Source: Actinomycetota bacterium (GTDB lineage: Bacteria > Actinomycetota > Actinomycetes > Mycobacteriales > Mycobacteriaceae). From it: a DNA stretch of 64,000 nt. Positions 41,196 through 49,581 of this stretch are shown here, piece after piece (the first letter of the stretch is position 1; each line of letters begins with the position of its first letter). Under the pieces are notes generated by a model. That model had not been told where the DNA came from. It saw only the letters and a list, made by a program, of their open reading frames with translations, and searched no databases. The stretch is taken from the NCBI GenBank assembly GCA_018268465.1, contig JAFDWN010000010.1:354849-418848 (forward strand). Direction: 5' to 3'. Made by a program: the position numbers and the translations under genes.

Positions 41196-42407
41196 ATGAC
41201 GACGAGCGGCCGCCCCGACAAACACGACCCCGCCACCCTGGGATTCCTGTCCCAGTCCGTGCATGCCGGCAACACCGTGGACGCCGGTTCCGGCGCGATC
41301 AGGACACCGATCGTGATGGCGAACTCCTATGCGCTGCCCGACGATCCATCCGAGATCAGCTGGTCGGCCACCGACATCCCGCTCTACACCCGCAATTCCG
41401 GGGTGAACCAGCTGGGGTTGCAGCGCAAACTCGCGGCGCTGGACCGCGGCGAGGATGCGGTGGTGCTCGCCTCCGGGGTCGCCGCGCTGCATGCCGTGTT
41501 CTTCACCCACCTGCGGACCGGCGACCACGTCGTCATCACCGATGTGAGCTACGAGGCGTCCTGGCGGTTGTTCACCGAACTGCTGCCCGCCAAATACGGC
41601 ATCGAGGCGACGTTCGTCGACGCCTCCGACCCTGCGGCGGTGGCCGGGGCCCTGCGCGACACCACCCGACTGGTGCACGTGGAGTGCATCGCCAACCCGA
41701 CGACCCGGGTGGTGGACGTGGCCGCCGTCGCCCGGCTGGCCCATTCGGCGGGCGCACTGCTCGTGGTCGACTCCACCTTCACCCCGCCCCCGCTGTACCG
41801 GCCGCTCGAGGACGGCGCCGACCTGGTGGTGCATTCGCTCACCAAGTACATCAACGGCCACGGCGACGCGATGGGCGGCGCGGTCATCGGTGATCGGGAA
41901 CTCATCGCCCCGATCGCGTCACAGGCGATGGTCGACGTCGGTGGGGTGATCTCGCCGTTCAACGCGTGGCTGATCATGCGGGGTTCGGTGACGTTGCCGC
42001 TGCGCCTGCGCCAGCAGATGGATTCGGCGCACCGCGTCGCCGAATTCCTGGCCTCCGACCCGCGGGTCGCCTTCGTGGCCTACCCGGGATTGCCCGCCCA
42101 CCCCAATCACGCGCTGGCGGTCCGGCAGTTCGGCGGCCGCGGCTTCGGCGCGATGCTCGCGTTCGCGGTCGACGGCGATTCCGCCGCCCAGAACCGGTTC
42201 GTGGCCAACCTGCAGATGATCACCTCGGCGGTGTCGCTGGGCCATGACGAGTCGCTCATCGTGCATGTCGGCACCGACGGCCCCCGGGTGCGGGCCTATC
42301 CGCCCGGGTTCCGCCGCTTCGGGCATCTGCGGTTCTCGGTCGGGCTGGAGGATGCCGACGACCTGATCTCCGATCTCGCCGCGGCCCTCGACGCGACCAT
42401 GGGCTGA
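41196..42407 (+). CDS. Cys/Met-metabolism PLP-dependent enzyme
   Basis: A 403-residue fold-type I PLP enzyme of the cystathionine gamma-synthase/lyase family. Conserved parts are QSVHAGNTVD, PLYTRNSGVNQLGLQRKLAAL, the PLP phosphate site LASGVAALHA, DSTFTPPPLYRPLEDGADLVVHSLTKYI with the Schiff-base Lys217, and LRFSVGLEDADDLISDL. The family carries out gamma-replacement or elimination on sulfur amino acids. The KYINGHGDAMGG stretch is typical. Its coupling to a P450 and amine oxidase is unusual for housekeeping sulfur metabolism, so a specialised role is possible. Confidence 0.88.
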   Translation: MTTSGRPDKHDPATLGFLSQSVHAGNTVDAGSGAIRTPIVMANSYALPDDPSEISWSATDIPLYTRNSGVNQLGLQRKLAALDRGEDAVVLASGVAALHAVFFTHLRTGDHVVITDVSYEASWRLFTELLPAKYGIEATFVDASDPAAVAGALRDTTRLVHVECIANPTTRVVDVAAVARLAHSAGALLVVDSTFTPPPLYRPLEDGADLVVHSLTKYINGHGDAMGGAVIGDRELIAPIASQAMVDVGGVISPFNAWLIMRGSVTLPLRLRQQMDSAHRVAEFLASDPRVAFVAYPGLPAHPNHALAVRQFGGRGFGAMLAFAVDGDSAAQNRFVANLQMITSAVSLGHDESLIVHVGTDGPRVRAYPPGFRRFGHLRFSVGLEDADDLISDLAAALDATMG

Positions 42408-42412
42408 CCCGG

Positions 42413-44044
42413 TCACCGGGGTGCCGGGGCGCACCGCACACCCGCAAGGTAGGTCGCGTGCACCGCGATGCCGGGGATCTCCCCGGCGGGCACGGCCCGC
42501 GGATCGCGGTCCAGCCAGACCAGATCGGCGCAGGCTCCCGGAACGATGGCCCCCCACGGTGTTCCGGTTTCGGCCGCGAAGGCCTGACGGGCCACCGCCG
42601 ACGTGTAGGCGCTCAGTGCCTGCTCGGCGGTCAGCACCTCACCGGGCTCCCACACCGCACCGCGCTCGGCCCGGGCGGGCCGGGACAGGGCGATCGCGAT
42701 CCCGTCCAGCGGGGCGCCCGAGGACACCGGCCAGTCCGAACCGAATGACAGGTCGGCCCCGCTGCGTAACAGGCTGCCCATCCGGTACATCCGCGTGATT
42801 CGTTCGTCGCCCAGCCGGGGCAGCATGACCGTGGTCATCAGGTCGTCCAGCTGGGCCCACAGCGGTTGCATGGCGGCGACGACACCCAGTTCGGCGAACC
42901 GGGCCAGGTCGGCGTCGTCGATCAGTTCGGCGTGCGCGATGACGGGGCGCCGATCGCGCGGACCGTTGGCCGCGGCGGTGAACTCGACGGCATCCAGCGC
43001 CTGCCGGATCGCGGCGTCGCCGATCGCGTGCACATGGAGCTGGAACCCGCGCTCGTCGACGGCCCGGGCGGCCTGGGCCAGGGAATCACCCGGCCATACC
43101 CGCATCCCGTGGCTGTGCATCGCCGAACAGTAGGGGCGCAGCAGGCCGGCGGTCTCGTTCCCGACCACCCCGTCGGCGAAGAACTTCACCGTGTGAGCGG
43201 TCAGCAGCGGCGATCGCAGCGCGCTCACCCGCTGCCGCGCCTCCACGAAACCGTCGAGCTGGTCCGCGTAGCGCAGCGGATCGGCGTAGAAGGCGAGGTT
43301 CACCCGCAATCCCAGCCGCCCCTGACGTACCGCGGCGACGTAGGTGTCCACGTCGTCGGGAGTGATCCAGGCGTCCTGCACCCAGGTCACCCCGTGCGCC
43401 AGGTAGTACGCGGCGGCGGTCTCCAGCGCGGTGATCCCCACCTCGATGTCCCGCGGCGGCATCACGGCCGCCACCAGTTCGGCCGCACCCCATTCGCGCA
43501 GTGTGCCCAGCACCGACCCGTCCGGGCGCCGCGGGATCTCCCCCAGCGCAGGATCGGCGATGCCGGCGTGGATACCGCAGCGGCGCAACGCCTCCGAGTT
43601 GCACCACAGGGTGTGATAGTCGGCGGCGCGCAACACCACCGGGCGCTCGGCAACGGCTTCGTCGAGCCATCGGGCGTCGAACAGGCCACCGGGTGCCAGG
43701 GTGCGGTCGTAGGACCCGCCGACGATCCAGTCGTCTCCGGGATGCTCCTCGGCGTACCGGCGCACCGCGTCGACGATCGCCGCGACAGACGCGGCGTCCT
43801 TGACCTGCGGACCCGACGCCTCCAGACCACCGAACAGGGGGTGGGCGTGACCGTCGGCGAACGACGGCATCAGAAAGCCGCCCTGCAGGTCGACGGCGAG
43901 CGGCCGCGCCGCGGATGCGCGACGGTGCGCGTCCGCCCCCAGTGCCGCGATGTGACCGTCGCTGACCAGCAGGGCGCCGGTGTCCATACCCGTTCCGGTC
44001 CAGATGGTCCCGCCGTGAAAGAGCAGCGCGGCCGGCGGTTTCAC
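42413..44044 (-). CDS. Amidohydrolase (YtcJ-like)
   Basis: A 543-residue metal-dependent hydrolase of the amidohydrolase-3 (YtcJ) group. The first metal motif is FADGHAHPLFGG, later motifs are HTVKFFADGVVGNETAG (the Lys position), HVHAIGDAAIRQALDAVE, VIAHAELIDDADL and GSDWPVSSGAPLDGI. The C-terminal beta-sandwich reads GACADLVWLDRDPRAVPAGEI. Substrates in this group are poorly known (N-acyl amines, formamides). GTG 44044 overlaps the TetR stop as GTGA, so the regulator and enzyme are coupled. Confidence 0.88.
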   Translation of the reverse strand: MKPPAALLFHGGTIWTGTGMDTGALLVSDGHIAALGADAHRRASAARPLAVDLQGGFLMPSFADGHAHPLFGGLEASGPQVKDAASVAAIVDAVRRYAEEHPGDDWIVGGSYDRTLAPGGLFDARWLDEAVAERPVVLRAADYHTLWCNSEALRRCGIHAGIADPALGEIPRRPDGSVLGTLREWGAAELVAAVMPPRDIEVGITALETAAAYYLAHGVTWVQDAWITPDDVDTYVAAVRQGRLGLRVNLAFYADPLRYADQLDGFVEARQRVSALRSPLLTAHTVKFFADGVVGNETAGLLRPYCSAMHSHGMRVWPGDSLAQAARAVDERGFQLHVHAIGDAAIRQALDAVEFTAAANGPRDRRPVIAHAELIDDADLARFAELGVVAAMQPLWAQLDDLMTTVMLPRLGDERITRMYRMGSLLRSGADLSFGSDWPVSSGAPLDGIAIALSRPARAERGAVWEPGEVLTAEQALSAYTSAVARQAFAAETGTPWGAIVPGACADLVWLDRDPRAVPAGEIPGIAVHATYLAGVRCAPAPR

Positions 44045-44685
44045 CGCTGGGTGGGGTCCGCGGCCGGCAGCAGCTGACCTCGGCGGATCATCGCACTGAC
44101 CGCCTCTTCCCAGCGCAGCAACTGTGTCGCGGTGGTGAACGGTTCGGGGAGCTGCCGGTCGATGTGGGGGCTCAGCAGCAAGGCCGCGAGCGTCAGGATG
44201 ATGGGGTTGAGCGACGCCCAGGTGAGGTCGAGGTCGGCCCGCGCCAGCCCGCTGCCGACGAGGTTCTCCCAGCGCGTCAGCCCCCGCCGCGCGAGGTTGT
44301 CGAACACCAGCGACCCGATCTCCGAACCCTCGATCAGCGCCCGGCCCAGGTAGTTCATCACCGCGGGGTGCTCGATGATCAACGCGACGACGTGCTGGCC
44401 GAAGTCACCCACCGGATCGGCGGGCAGTTGTGTCGCGGGGTCGGGCAGACTCGCCCGCATGACGGACAGGACATGCCCGTCGACGGCCTGGACCAGGCGC
44501 GCCTTTGTTCGGTAATGGTGCTGGACCCGGCCCAGCGACACACCGGCGGCCGCCGCGACGGCGCGCAGCGACGTTCCGGATACGCCGTGGGCGGCAAACT
44601 GGTTGAGCGCGGCGTCGCGGATGTGCTCAGCACTGGATCGCCCGGTGCTGCCGGATGGTTCCGGCAGTGGCCCGGTGCTGGTCAC
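44041..44685 (-). CDS. TetR-family transcriptional regulator
   Basis: A 214-residue TetR regulator. The DNA-binding domain covers HIRDAALNQFAAHGVSGTSL and RAVAAAAGVSLGRVQHHY at about 20-60. The GTG at 44685 has GAGGAGG upstream and is preferred to the longer frame, which adds 30 residues of shadow. It is first in a two-gene unit with the amidohydrolase. A 16-bp perfect palindrome lies 141 bp upstream (44826-44841) and may be its operator. Confidence 0.87.
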   Translation of the reverse strand: MTSTGPLPEPSGSTGRSSAEHIRDAALNQFAAHGVSGTSLRAVAAAAGVSLGRVQHHYRTKARLVQAVDGHVLSVMRASLPDPATQLPADPVGDFGQHVVALIIEHPAVMNYLGRALIEGSEIGSLVFDNLARRGLTRWENLVGSGLARADLDLTWASLNPIILTLAALLLSPHIDRQLPEPFTTATQLLRWEEAVSAMIRRGQLLPAADPTQR

Positions 44686-45084
44686 GTAATCCTCCTCGGT
44701 CGGGCCGCGGCGGAATGCACGGTGCGGTGGGGCACCGCTCGGCACAACCGCCGCCCCACCGGGTACGCCGAACACACCTGACCCACGTTAGACACCATCC
44801 AATCGCTACGCAGACGAGCCGACTCCGATACAGTTGTATCGTCGCCGGCGCCTGGCGGCGGGGTTTTTGGTGGTGCCCGCGTACTCTGACGTGACCTTGC
44901 GAGGGGTGGTCAGTTTCAGGTCGGGGGACGCGGCGCATGGTCAGCGCCGGCGACATCGGGCGCAGCGTGCTGCCACGCGCCATGGCGCAGTGCGGCTCGC
45001 GGCGCCCGATCCCCACGCCAGCGGCGAGTCAGGCCGTCCAGCCGGTGTCCCCGGGTCGTCCGACGCCGGGGCTGCCGGTCGCGC
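44686..45084. other. 399-bp intergenic region upstream of the TetR gene
   Basis: No convincing gene on either strand; the open frames here have no family motif and poor ribosome-binding sites. The only structured element seen is the palindrome at 44826-44841. The part from about 44860 to 45080 is GC-rich with nothing recognised. Confidence 0.5.
44826..44841. promoter_or_regulatory. Perfect 16-bp palindrome, likely TetR operator
   Basis: CGATACAGTTGTATCG: two 7-bp arms around GT. It lies in the region upstream of the TetR-amidohydrolase unit and has the size of a TetR dimer site. Confidence 0.6.
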
Positions 45085-45966
45085 TCAGTCGGCGGTGTCC
45101 GGGGGAAAGTCGACGGGATAGGGTTCGGCGAAGTCGGCGGACCGGCCGACGGCAGCCCATCTGCGATCCCCGGCGAGCAGAGTTTCGTCGAGCCGTATCG
45201 AGCCTTCCACCGCGTTCACCCCGAGTGGCAAGTGATACGGGATGTCGTTGCGCCGGGAGAGCCGGACAAGGATCTCAGCGGCGCGGGCCGGGTCGCCCGC
45301 GGTGACTGCCGCGCTCTCGCGTATCGCACTCATCCTGCCGACGGTGTCTGCGTAGTCGTCGGGAATGCCGGCGACCTCCATCGAGGCGCCCGCCCAGTCG
45401 GTGGCGAACCCGCTGGGTTCCACGACGACGACCTTCACCCCGAACGGCGCGGTCTCGGCCAGCAACACCCGCGAGAAACCGTCGATGGCGAATTTGGCGG
45501 CCTGGTACGAGGCGATGCCCGCCGATCCGCCGACCCGGCCACCCATCGACGAGAACTGCACGATCAGCCCGCCGCCCTGTGCGCGCAGCACCGGAATCGC
45601 GGCCTTCGACACGTGGTAGACGCCCCAGAAATTGGTCTCGAACTGCGCCCGGAAATCGGCGTCGTCGGCGGTCTCGATCGGTGACACGTTGGCGTATCCG
45701 GCGTTGTTGACGACGACGTCGATCCGGCCGAACCGGTCCCGCGCGGCCGTGATCGCCGCCGCCGCGGCGGCGGCGTCGGTGACGTCGAGTGCCAATGGCA
45801 GGATGCGGTCGCCGTGGTGCTCGGCCAGGTCGGCGAGTTGTTCGGGCCGGCGTGCGGTGGCCGCGACCGCGTCGCCGGCGGTCAGGGCGGCCGTCACCAA
45901 TGCCCTGCCGAACCCGCGCGAGGAACCCGTCACGAACCAGATGCGTGGCACCGCCGCTGTGCTCAT
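45085..45966 (-). CDS. SDR oxidoreductase
   Basis: A 293-residue short-chain dehydrogenase. NADP(H) motif WFVTGSSRGFGRALV, LDVTD, VVNNAGYANVSPIE, catalytic Ser in QFSSMGGRVGG and Tyr/Lys in ASYQAAKFAIDG. This is the classical SDR subgroup with a longer C-terminal region (about 190-290) often annotated as oxidoreductase of unknown substrate. ATG 45966 has GGAG 7 nt upstream; ATG 45972 is too close to it. It follows the bicupin gene by about 26 bp on the same strand. Confidence 0.87.
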   Translation of the reverse strand: MSTAAVPRIWFVTGSSRGFGRALVTAALTAGDAVAATARRPEQLADLAEHHGDRILPLALDVTDAAAAAAAITAARDRFGRIDVVVNNAGYANVSPIETADDADFRAQFETNFWGVYHVSKAAIPVLRAQGGGLIVQFSSMGGRVGGSAGIASYQAAKFAIDGFSRVLLAETAPFGVKVVVVEPSGFATDWAGASMEVAGIPDDYADTVGRMSAIRESAAVTAGDPARAAEILVRLSRRNDIPYHLPLGVNAVEGSIRLDETLLAGDRRWAAVGRSADFAEPYPVDFPPDTAD

Positions 45967-45992
45967 CGTCATGCTCCGTATCCGGTGAGCGG

Positions 45993-47057
45993 TCAGCGTT
46001 CGCCGACGCCGCGTGCGTCGACCGGGTTGTTCCGGGTGACGATGAGCGGATCCGCGGGCGTGAACGGGAAGTTCGGCAGATCGTCGATGTGGGTGTTGAA
46101 CGATGCGGCCAGCACCTCCCGTGAATACGCGCTGACCGAGGCGCGGTAACCGATGTCGGCGGGGAAGGACTGGTCGAAGAAGATCAGGAAATGCCAGCCG
46201 GGGGACTCGACGACCTCGATGTGATGGGGATAGGCCCGCGGGATGAAGTAGACATCACCCTTCGCCAGATACCAGGTGTCGATCGAACCGTCGGGACCCA
46301 TCACCGTCATCCGCGCCGAACCCTCTTGCACATAACCCATTTCGGCGGTCACCGGATGCCAATGGGGTTCGCGCATGCCGTCCTCGCGGATCCGCAGCGA
46401 GTACATCGACAGATCCTTCAGTGCGGGCCAGTACTGCACCCGGGCGAACCGGGCGGAGCCGACAGCGTAGTCCAGCGGCGGGGTCTGCGCCTCGATGCCG
46501 AATTTGTGCGGGTCGCCGAACCGTGCCGCGTCCGGCACCACCGCGTCGCCCCGTCGCGCGGCGAGTTTGTGGTCGACGGTGCTGCGCCGGACCGCCGCGA
46601 AATCCGATGCGGGCAGATCGTAGGTGTTGCCCAGCACGGCGTCGGTGAAGGCGCCGAACGTGGCGCCGAGACCGAAGTCCTCGGGCCGTTCGCTGCGGAA
46701 TGTGATGATGAACTCGGCGACGTCCTCGCCGATGTTCTCGATGTGATGCAGTGCGCCCGAATCGATATGGAACATCTCCCCGGCGGTGACGATGAATGTG
46801 GAGAACCGGCTGCCGTCGTCGAGGACGGACACCAGTGCGGTCCCGGACACGCAGTAGGTGAGTTCGTTGGCGTTGGCGTGCCAATGCGGGGTGCGCATCG
46901 CGCCGGGATTGAGCACGACCCGTTTGATCGACATCCCCCGCAGGATCGGAAGATTGTCGGCCGTGACACGCCGCATCGACCCCAGATCGGACTCCTCGAC
47001 CACCTCGCCATCCAGCAGTGACGTGGAGTGGCTGCTGTGGGTGGTTGCTGTCGTCAT
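45993..47057 (-). CDS. Bicupin, oxalate-decarboxylase-like
   Basis: A 354-residue protein with two cupin domains. The first metal site reads HWHANANELTYCVSG with the later HHIENIG (about 55-110); the second reads HWHPVTAEMGYVQEG with HHIEVVES (about 230-290). Each has the His-x-His, Glu and His ligands for Mn(II). This is the layout of oxalate decarboxylases, which split oxalate into formate and CO2. GGAGG lies 8 nt before the ATG. No export signal is seen. It is upstream of the SDR gene in a probable operon. Confidence 0.87.
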   Translation of the reverse strand: MTTATTHSSHSTSLLDGEVVEESDLGSMRRVTADNLPILRGMSIKRVVLNPGAMRTPHWHANANELTYCVSGTALVSVLDDGSRFSTFIVTAGEMFHIDSGALHHIENIGEDVAEFIITFRSERPEDFGLGATFGAFTDAVLGNTYDLPASDFAAVRRSTVDHKLAARRGDAVVPDAARFGDPHKFGIEAQTPPLDYAVGSARFARVQYWPALKDLSMYSLRIREDGMREPHWHPVTAEMGYVQEGSARMTVMGPDGSIDTWYLAKGDVYFIPRAYPHHIEVVESPGWHFLIFFDQSFPADIGYRASVSAYSREVLAASFNTHIDDLPNFPFTPADPLIVTRNNPVDARGVGER

Positions 47058-47284
47058 GAATGCGCCCTCCGTGAGTTTCGGTCCGCAGACCGCGGCCCGT
47101 CCGGTTCACAGTGTCCTCGTCGACGGGGTTTGTGTCGTCGGCGCTGGCAACCATCCGGCGCCGGGGGCTGACCCGACACCCGCGCTACCCGTTAGCCACC
47201 ATTTCCGCACGGTGACGCCGGCGCGCACGCCTTCGCCCACCGCCGGTTGACGCGACGAAAACCGCTCCGGAATACCGTGGGCCC

Positions 47285-47665
47285 ATGAACGACATCACCT
47301 CTTCGGCATCCGGCGACGCCCAGATCGTCACCGCCGTGATGGACCGCTGGCGTCAGGGCATCGACTCCGGCCGGCCCGACACCGTCAGCGCGCTGTTCAC
47401 CACCGACGCGTTGTTCCAGGGATTGCGCCCGCAGCCACTGCACGGACGCGACGGTGTCGCCGAGTATTACAGCGCGCAGCCACCCGGGCTGCGCGCGCGG
47501 TACACGATCGTCCAGACAAAACGTCCGGCCGACTCGGTCGTCGTCGCCTACCTGGACGCAGAGTTCGAATTCTCCGAGGGCACCGTGATTCCCGCGCACC
47601 TGACGGTCGTCATGGTCGCCGCCGGCGCCGAGTGGCTGATCACCCACTACCACGTGTCCCGCTGA
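47285..47665 (+). CDS. SnoaL/SgcJ-type NTF2-fold protein
   Basis: A 126-residue NTF2-like protein: VTAVMDRWRQGIDSGRPDTVSALFTTDALFQG at the start, LHGRDGVAEYYSA in the middle and VVMVAAGAEWLITHYHVS at the end. Such proteins form a cone-shaped pocket and act as small isomerases, hydrolases or binding proteins. It is divergent from the bicupin gene with 227 bp between, and nothing shows its substrate. Confidence 0.82.
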   Translation: MNDITSSASGDAQIVTAVMDRWRQGIDSGRPDTVSALFTTDALFQGLRPQPLHGRDGVAEYYSAQPPGLRARYTIVQTKRPADSVVVAYLDAEFEFSEGTVIPAHLTVVMVAAGAEWLITHYHVSR

Positions 47666-47722
47666 CGGGACGCACAGTCGTTTCCGCTCTCGCGTGCGCC
47701 GAGCGTCGGTCAGCGCGCCGAC

Positions 47723-48487
47723 CTAATGTCCGTGCGGGTCCGCGGCGTTGAGCGTGTCGACGACCTGGTCGTAGTCGCCGCGGGCTTCGCCGTAGCGCAA
47801 GAATTTCACCCGCTCGACCTGGATCTCCTTGGCGTCGGGCTGGGTATCGAGGATTCCGATGACTTCGGCGACGAAATCGTCGAGCGGCATGGCGAACGCA
47901 CTGTCGCGTTGTCCCGGCAGCAGATCGGTGGCCACCGAGGGCGGCTCCAGCTCCATCAACCGCACGCTGGTGTCGGCGAGCTGCAGACGTACCGATTCGG
48001 TGAGCATGTGGATGGCCGCCTTGGACGCGTTGTAGCTCGGCGTGGCCTTCAGCGGGGCGAAGGCCAGACCCGACGATACGGTGACGATGGTGGCGGCCGG
48101 CTGCCGTTGCAGGTGTTCGACGAATGCCGCGATGAGGCGGATCGGGCCGAGGACGTTCGTCGTGATGACGGCTTCGGCAGAGGCGAGGAATCCGTCGGGC
48201 CGGTGCCAGTCCTCGACCTTCATGATGCCTGCCATCGCGATGACGACGTTGAGATCCGGGTGGGCGGCGATGACCTGGGTCGCGGCGGTTCTGATGCTGT
48301 CCTCGTCGGTGGTGTCGATGAGCACGGTGTCGATGCCGGGATGGTCTGCCGCGATCGACTCGAGCAGTCCGGCGCGCCGGCCACCCACGATCACGGTGTT
48401 GCCTTTGGCCTGCAGAGCCAGGGCGAGCCCAAGACCGATACCGCTGGTGGATCCGGGAATGAAGATGGTGTTGCCGTGGATGTTCAT
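47723..48487 (-). CDS. SDR oxidoreductase (DltE-like)
   Basis: A 254-residue short-chain dehydrogenase. Cofactor motif IPGSTSGIGLGLALAL, then IDTTDED, IAMAGIMKVEDW (in place of NNAG), catalytic Ser in VSSGLAFAPLK and YNASKAAIHM. The PGSTSGIG and MAGI variants are typical of the DltE-like group. ATG 48487 is preferred; the longer frame lacks SDR sequence. It is divergent from the LysR gene, which probably controls it. Confidence 0.87.
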   Translation of the reverse strand: MNIHGNTIFIPGSTSGIGLGLALALQAKGNTVIVGGRRAGLLESIAADHPGIDTVLIDTTDEDSIRTAATQVIAAHPDLNVVIAMAGIMKVEDWHRPDGFLASAEAVITTNVLGPIRLIAAFVEHLQRQPAATIVTVSSGLAFAPLKATPSYNASKAAIHMLTESVRLQLADTSVRLMELEPPSVATDLLPGQRDSAFAMPLDDFVAEVIGILDTQPDAKEIQVERVKFLRYGEARGDYDQVVDTLNAADPHGH

Positions 48488-48626
48488 GGTTCTGGGTCGA
48501 TCCTTTCGTCGAGTCCCGACGGGGGTTGGGGATCGCAGGTCGTCGAGACCGATGCGGTGCAGCATCCCGTGATGACGGCGCGCTCCCTTCCCCGACAACC
48601 GTTCCAGCCCCGCCAGCATCTGTCAC

Positions 48627-48654
48627 ATGCATAGATAGGATCTATCAAATGCAT
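48627..48654. promoter_or_regulatory. Symmetric element at the LysR start
   Basis: ATGCAT (48627-48632) and ATGCAT (48649-48654) flank GATAG-GAT-CTATC (48634-48646), all nearly centred on one point. The right outer box contains the LysR start codon. It lies between the divergent SDR and LysR genes and may be the LysR binding site with negative autoregulation. Confidence 0.55.
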
Positions 48655-49581
48655 TTGACGCATATCGTGCGCACCGATCTCAACCTGATCCCGGCGCTGG
48701 CGGCACTGCTGGAGGAACGCCACGTCTCGAATGCGGCGGCGCGGATCGGGCTCAGCCAACCCGCCATGAGCCGCGCCCTGCAGCGGTTGCGCTCCGCGCT
48801 CGGCGATCCGCTGCTGATCCGCGAACCCGACGGATACCGCCTGACGGCGCGCGCGCTGACACTGCGCGACCAGTTGGAGGCGCTGCTGCCGCAATTGGAG
48901 GCGCTGGTGTCACCCGAAACGTTCGACCCGGGAGCCTCGAACCAGCCGATCGACCTTGCGGGCACCGATTTCGCCGTGCACACCTACGGCCCGGAGATCT
49001 GCCGGCAGGTGCTGAGTGCGTCTCCGGGGGCGATGGTGCGTTTCCACAGCTGGCGTTTCGACACGATGGCCGCGCAGATCCGCCGCGGCGATGTCGATCT
49101 GGGGCTCTACGGCGGCTTCGCACCCGCCGATCTGTCCGCCGCCGACCTGGTCACCGAACGGTTCGTCTGCGTCCTGGCCTCCGACCACCCGCTCGCCGCG
49201 CAGACCGCGTTGACGCTGGACGATTATCACCGGTTCGGGCACGTGGTCATCGATGTCGCCGAAGGCATCCAGCCCGACATCGACTACCGCCTCCGGGCGC
49301 TGGGTGCGGACCGGACACCGGTCGTCACCGTGCCCTATCACGTGGTCGTGCCCCCGCTGCTGGCCGGCACCGACCTGATCGCCACCGTCCCCGACACCCT
49401 GGCCCTGTCGTGGACCGACCACCACCCGGTCCGTGTCGTCGGCGCGCCGGCGGAGATCGCGACCATGCCGTATCGGATGGTCTGGCATCCCGCATTCGAC
49501 GACGACGGTCGGCACCGGTGGTTGCGGTCGGTGGTTCGAGCCGCGGTCAACCTCAGTCGCGGTGCAGCGTCAGCACCGTGA
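48649..49581 (+). CDS. LysR-family transcriptional regulator (NodD-like)
   Basis: A 310-residue LysR protein. The helix-turn-helix is ERHVSNAAARIGLSQPAMSRALQRLRSALGD-type sequence at about 23-55, starting MHLTHIVRTDLNLIPALAALL, which is the NodD/NahR-like subgroup form. The effector domain contains FHSWRFDTMAAQIRRGDVDLGLYGG. It is divergent from the SDR gene. Its 3' end overlaps the convergent metallophosphoesterase gene by 29 bp. Confidence 0.9.
   Translation: MHLTHIVRTDLNLIPALAALLEERHVSNAAARIGLSQPAMSRALQRLRSALGDPLLIREPDGYRLTARALTLRDQLEALLPQLEALVSPETFDPGASNQPIDLAGTDFAVHTYGPEICRQVLSASPGAMVRFHSWRFDTMAAQIRRGDVDLGLYGGFAPADLSAADLVTERFVCVLASDHPLAAQTALTLDDYHRFGHVVIDVAEGIQPDIDYRLRALGADRTPVVTVPYHVVVPPLLAGTDLIATVPDTLALSWTDHHPVRVVGAPAEIATMPYRMVWHPAFDDDGRHRWLRSVVRAAVNLSRGAASAP

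Noticed and set aside
44834-45305. Plus-strand open frames in the gap upstream of the TetR gene
   Set aside because: No ribosome-binding site or motif, and they run antisense into the SDR gene.
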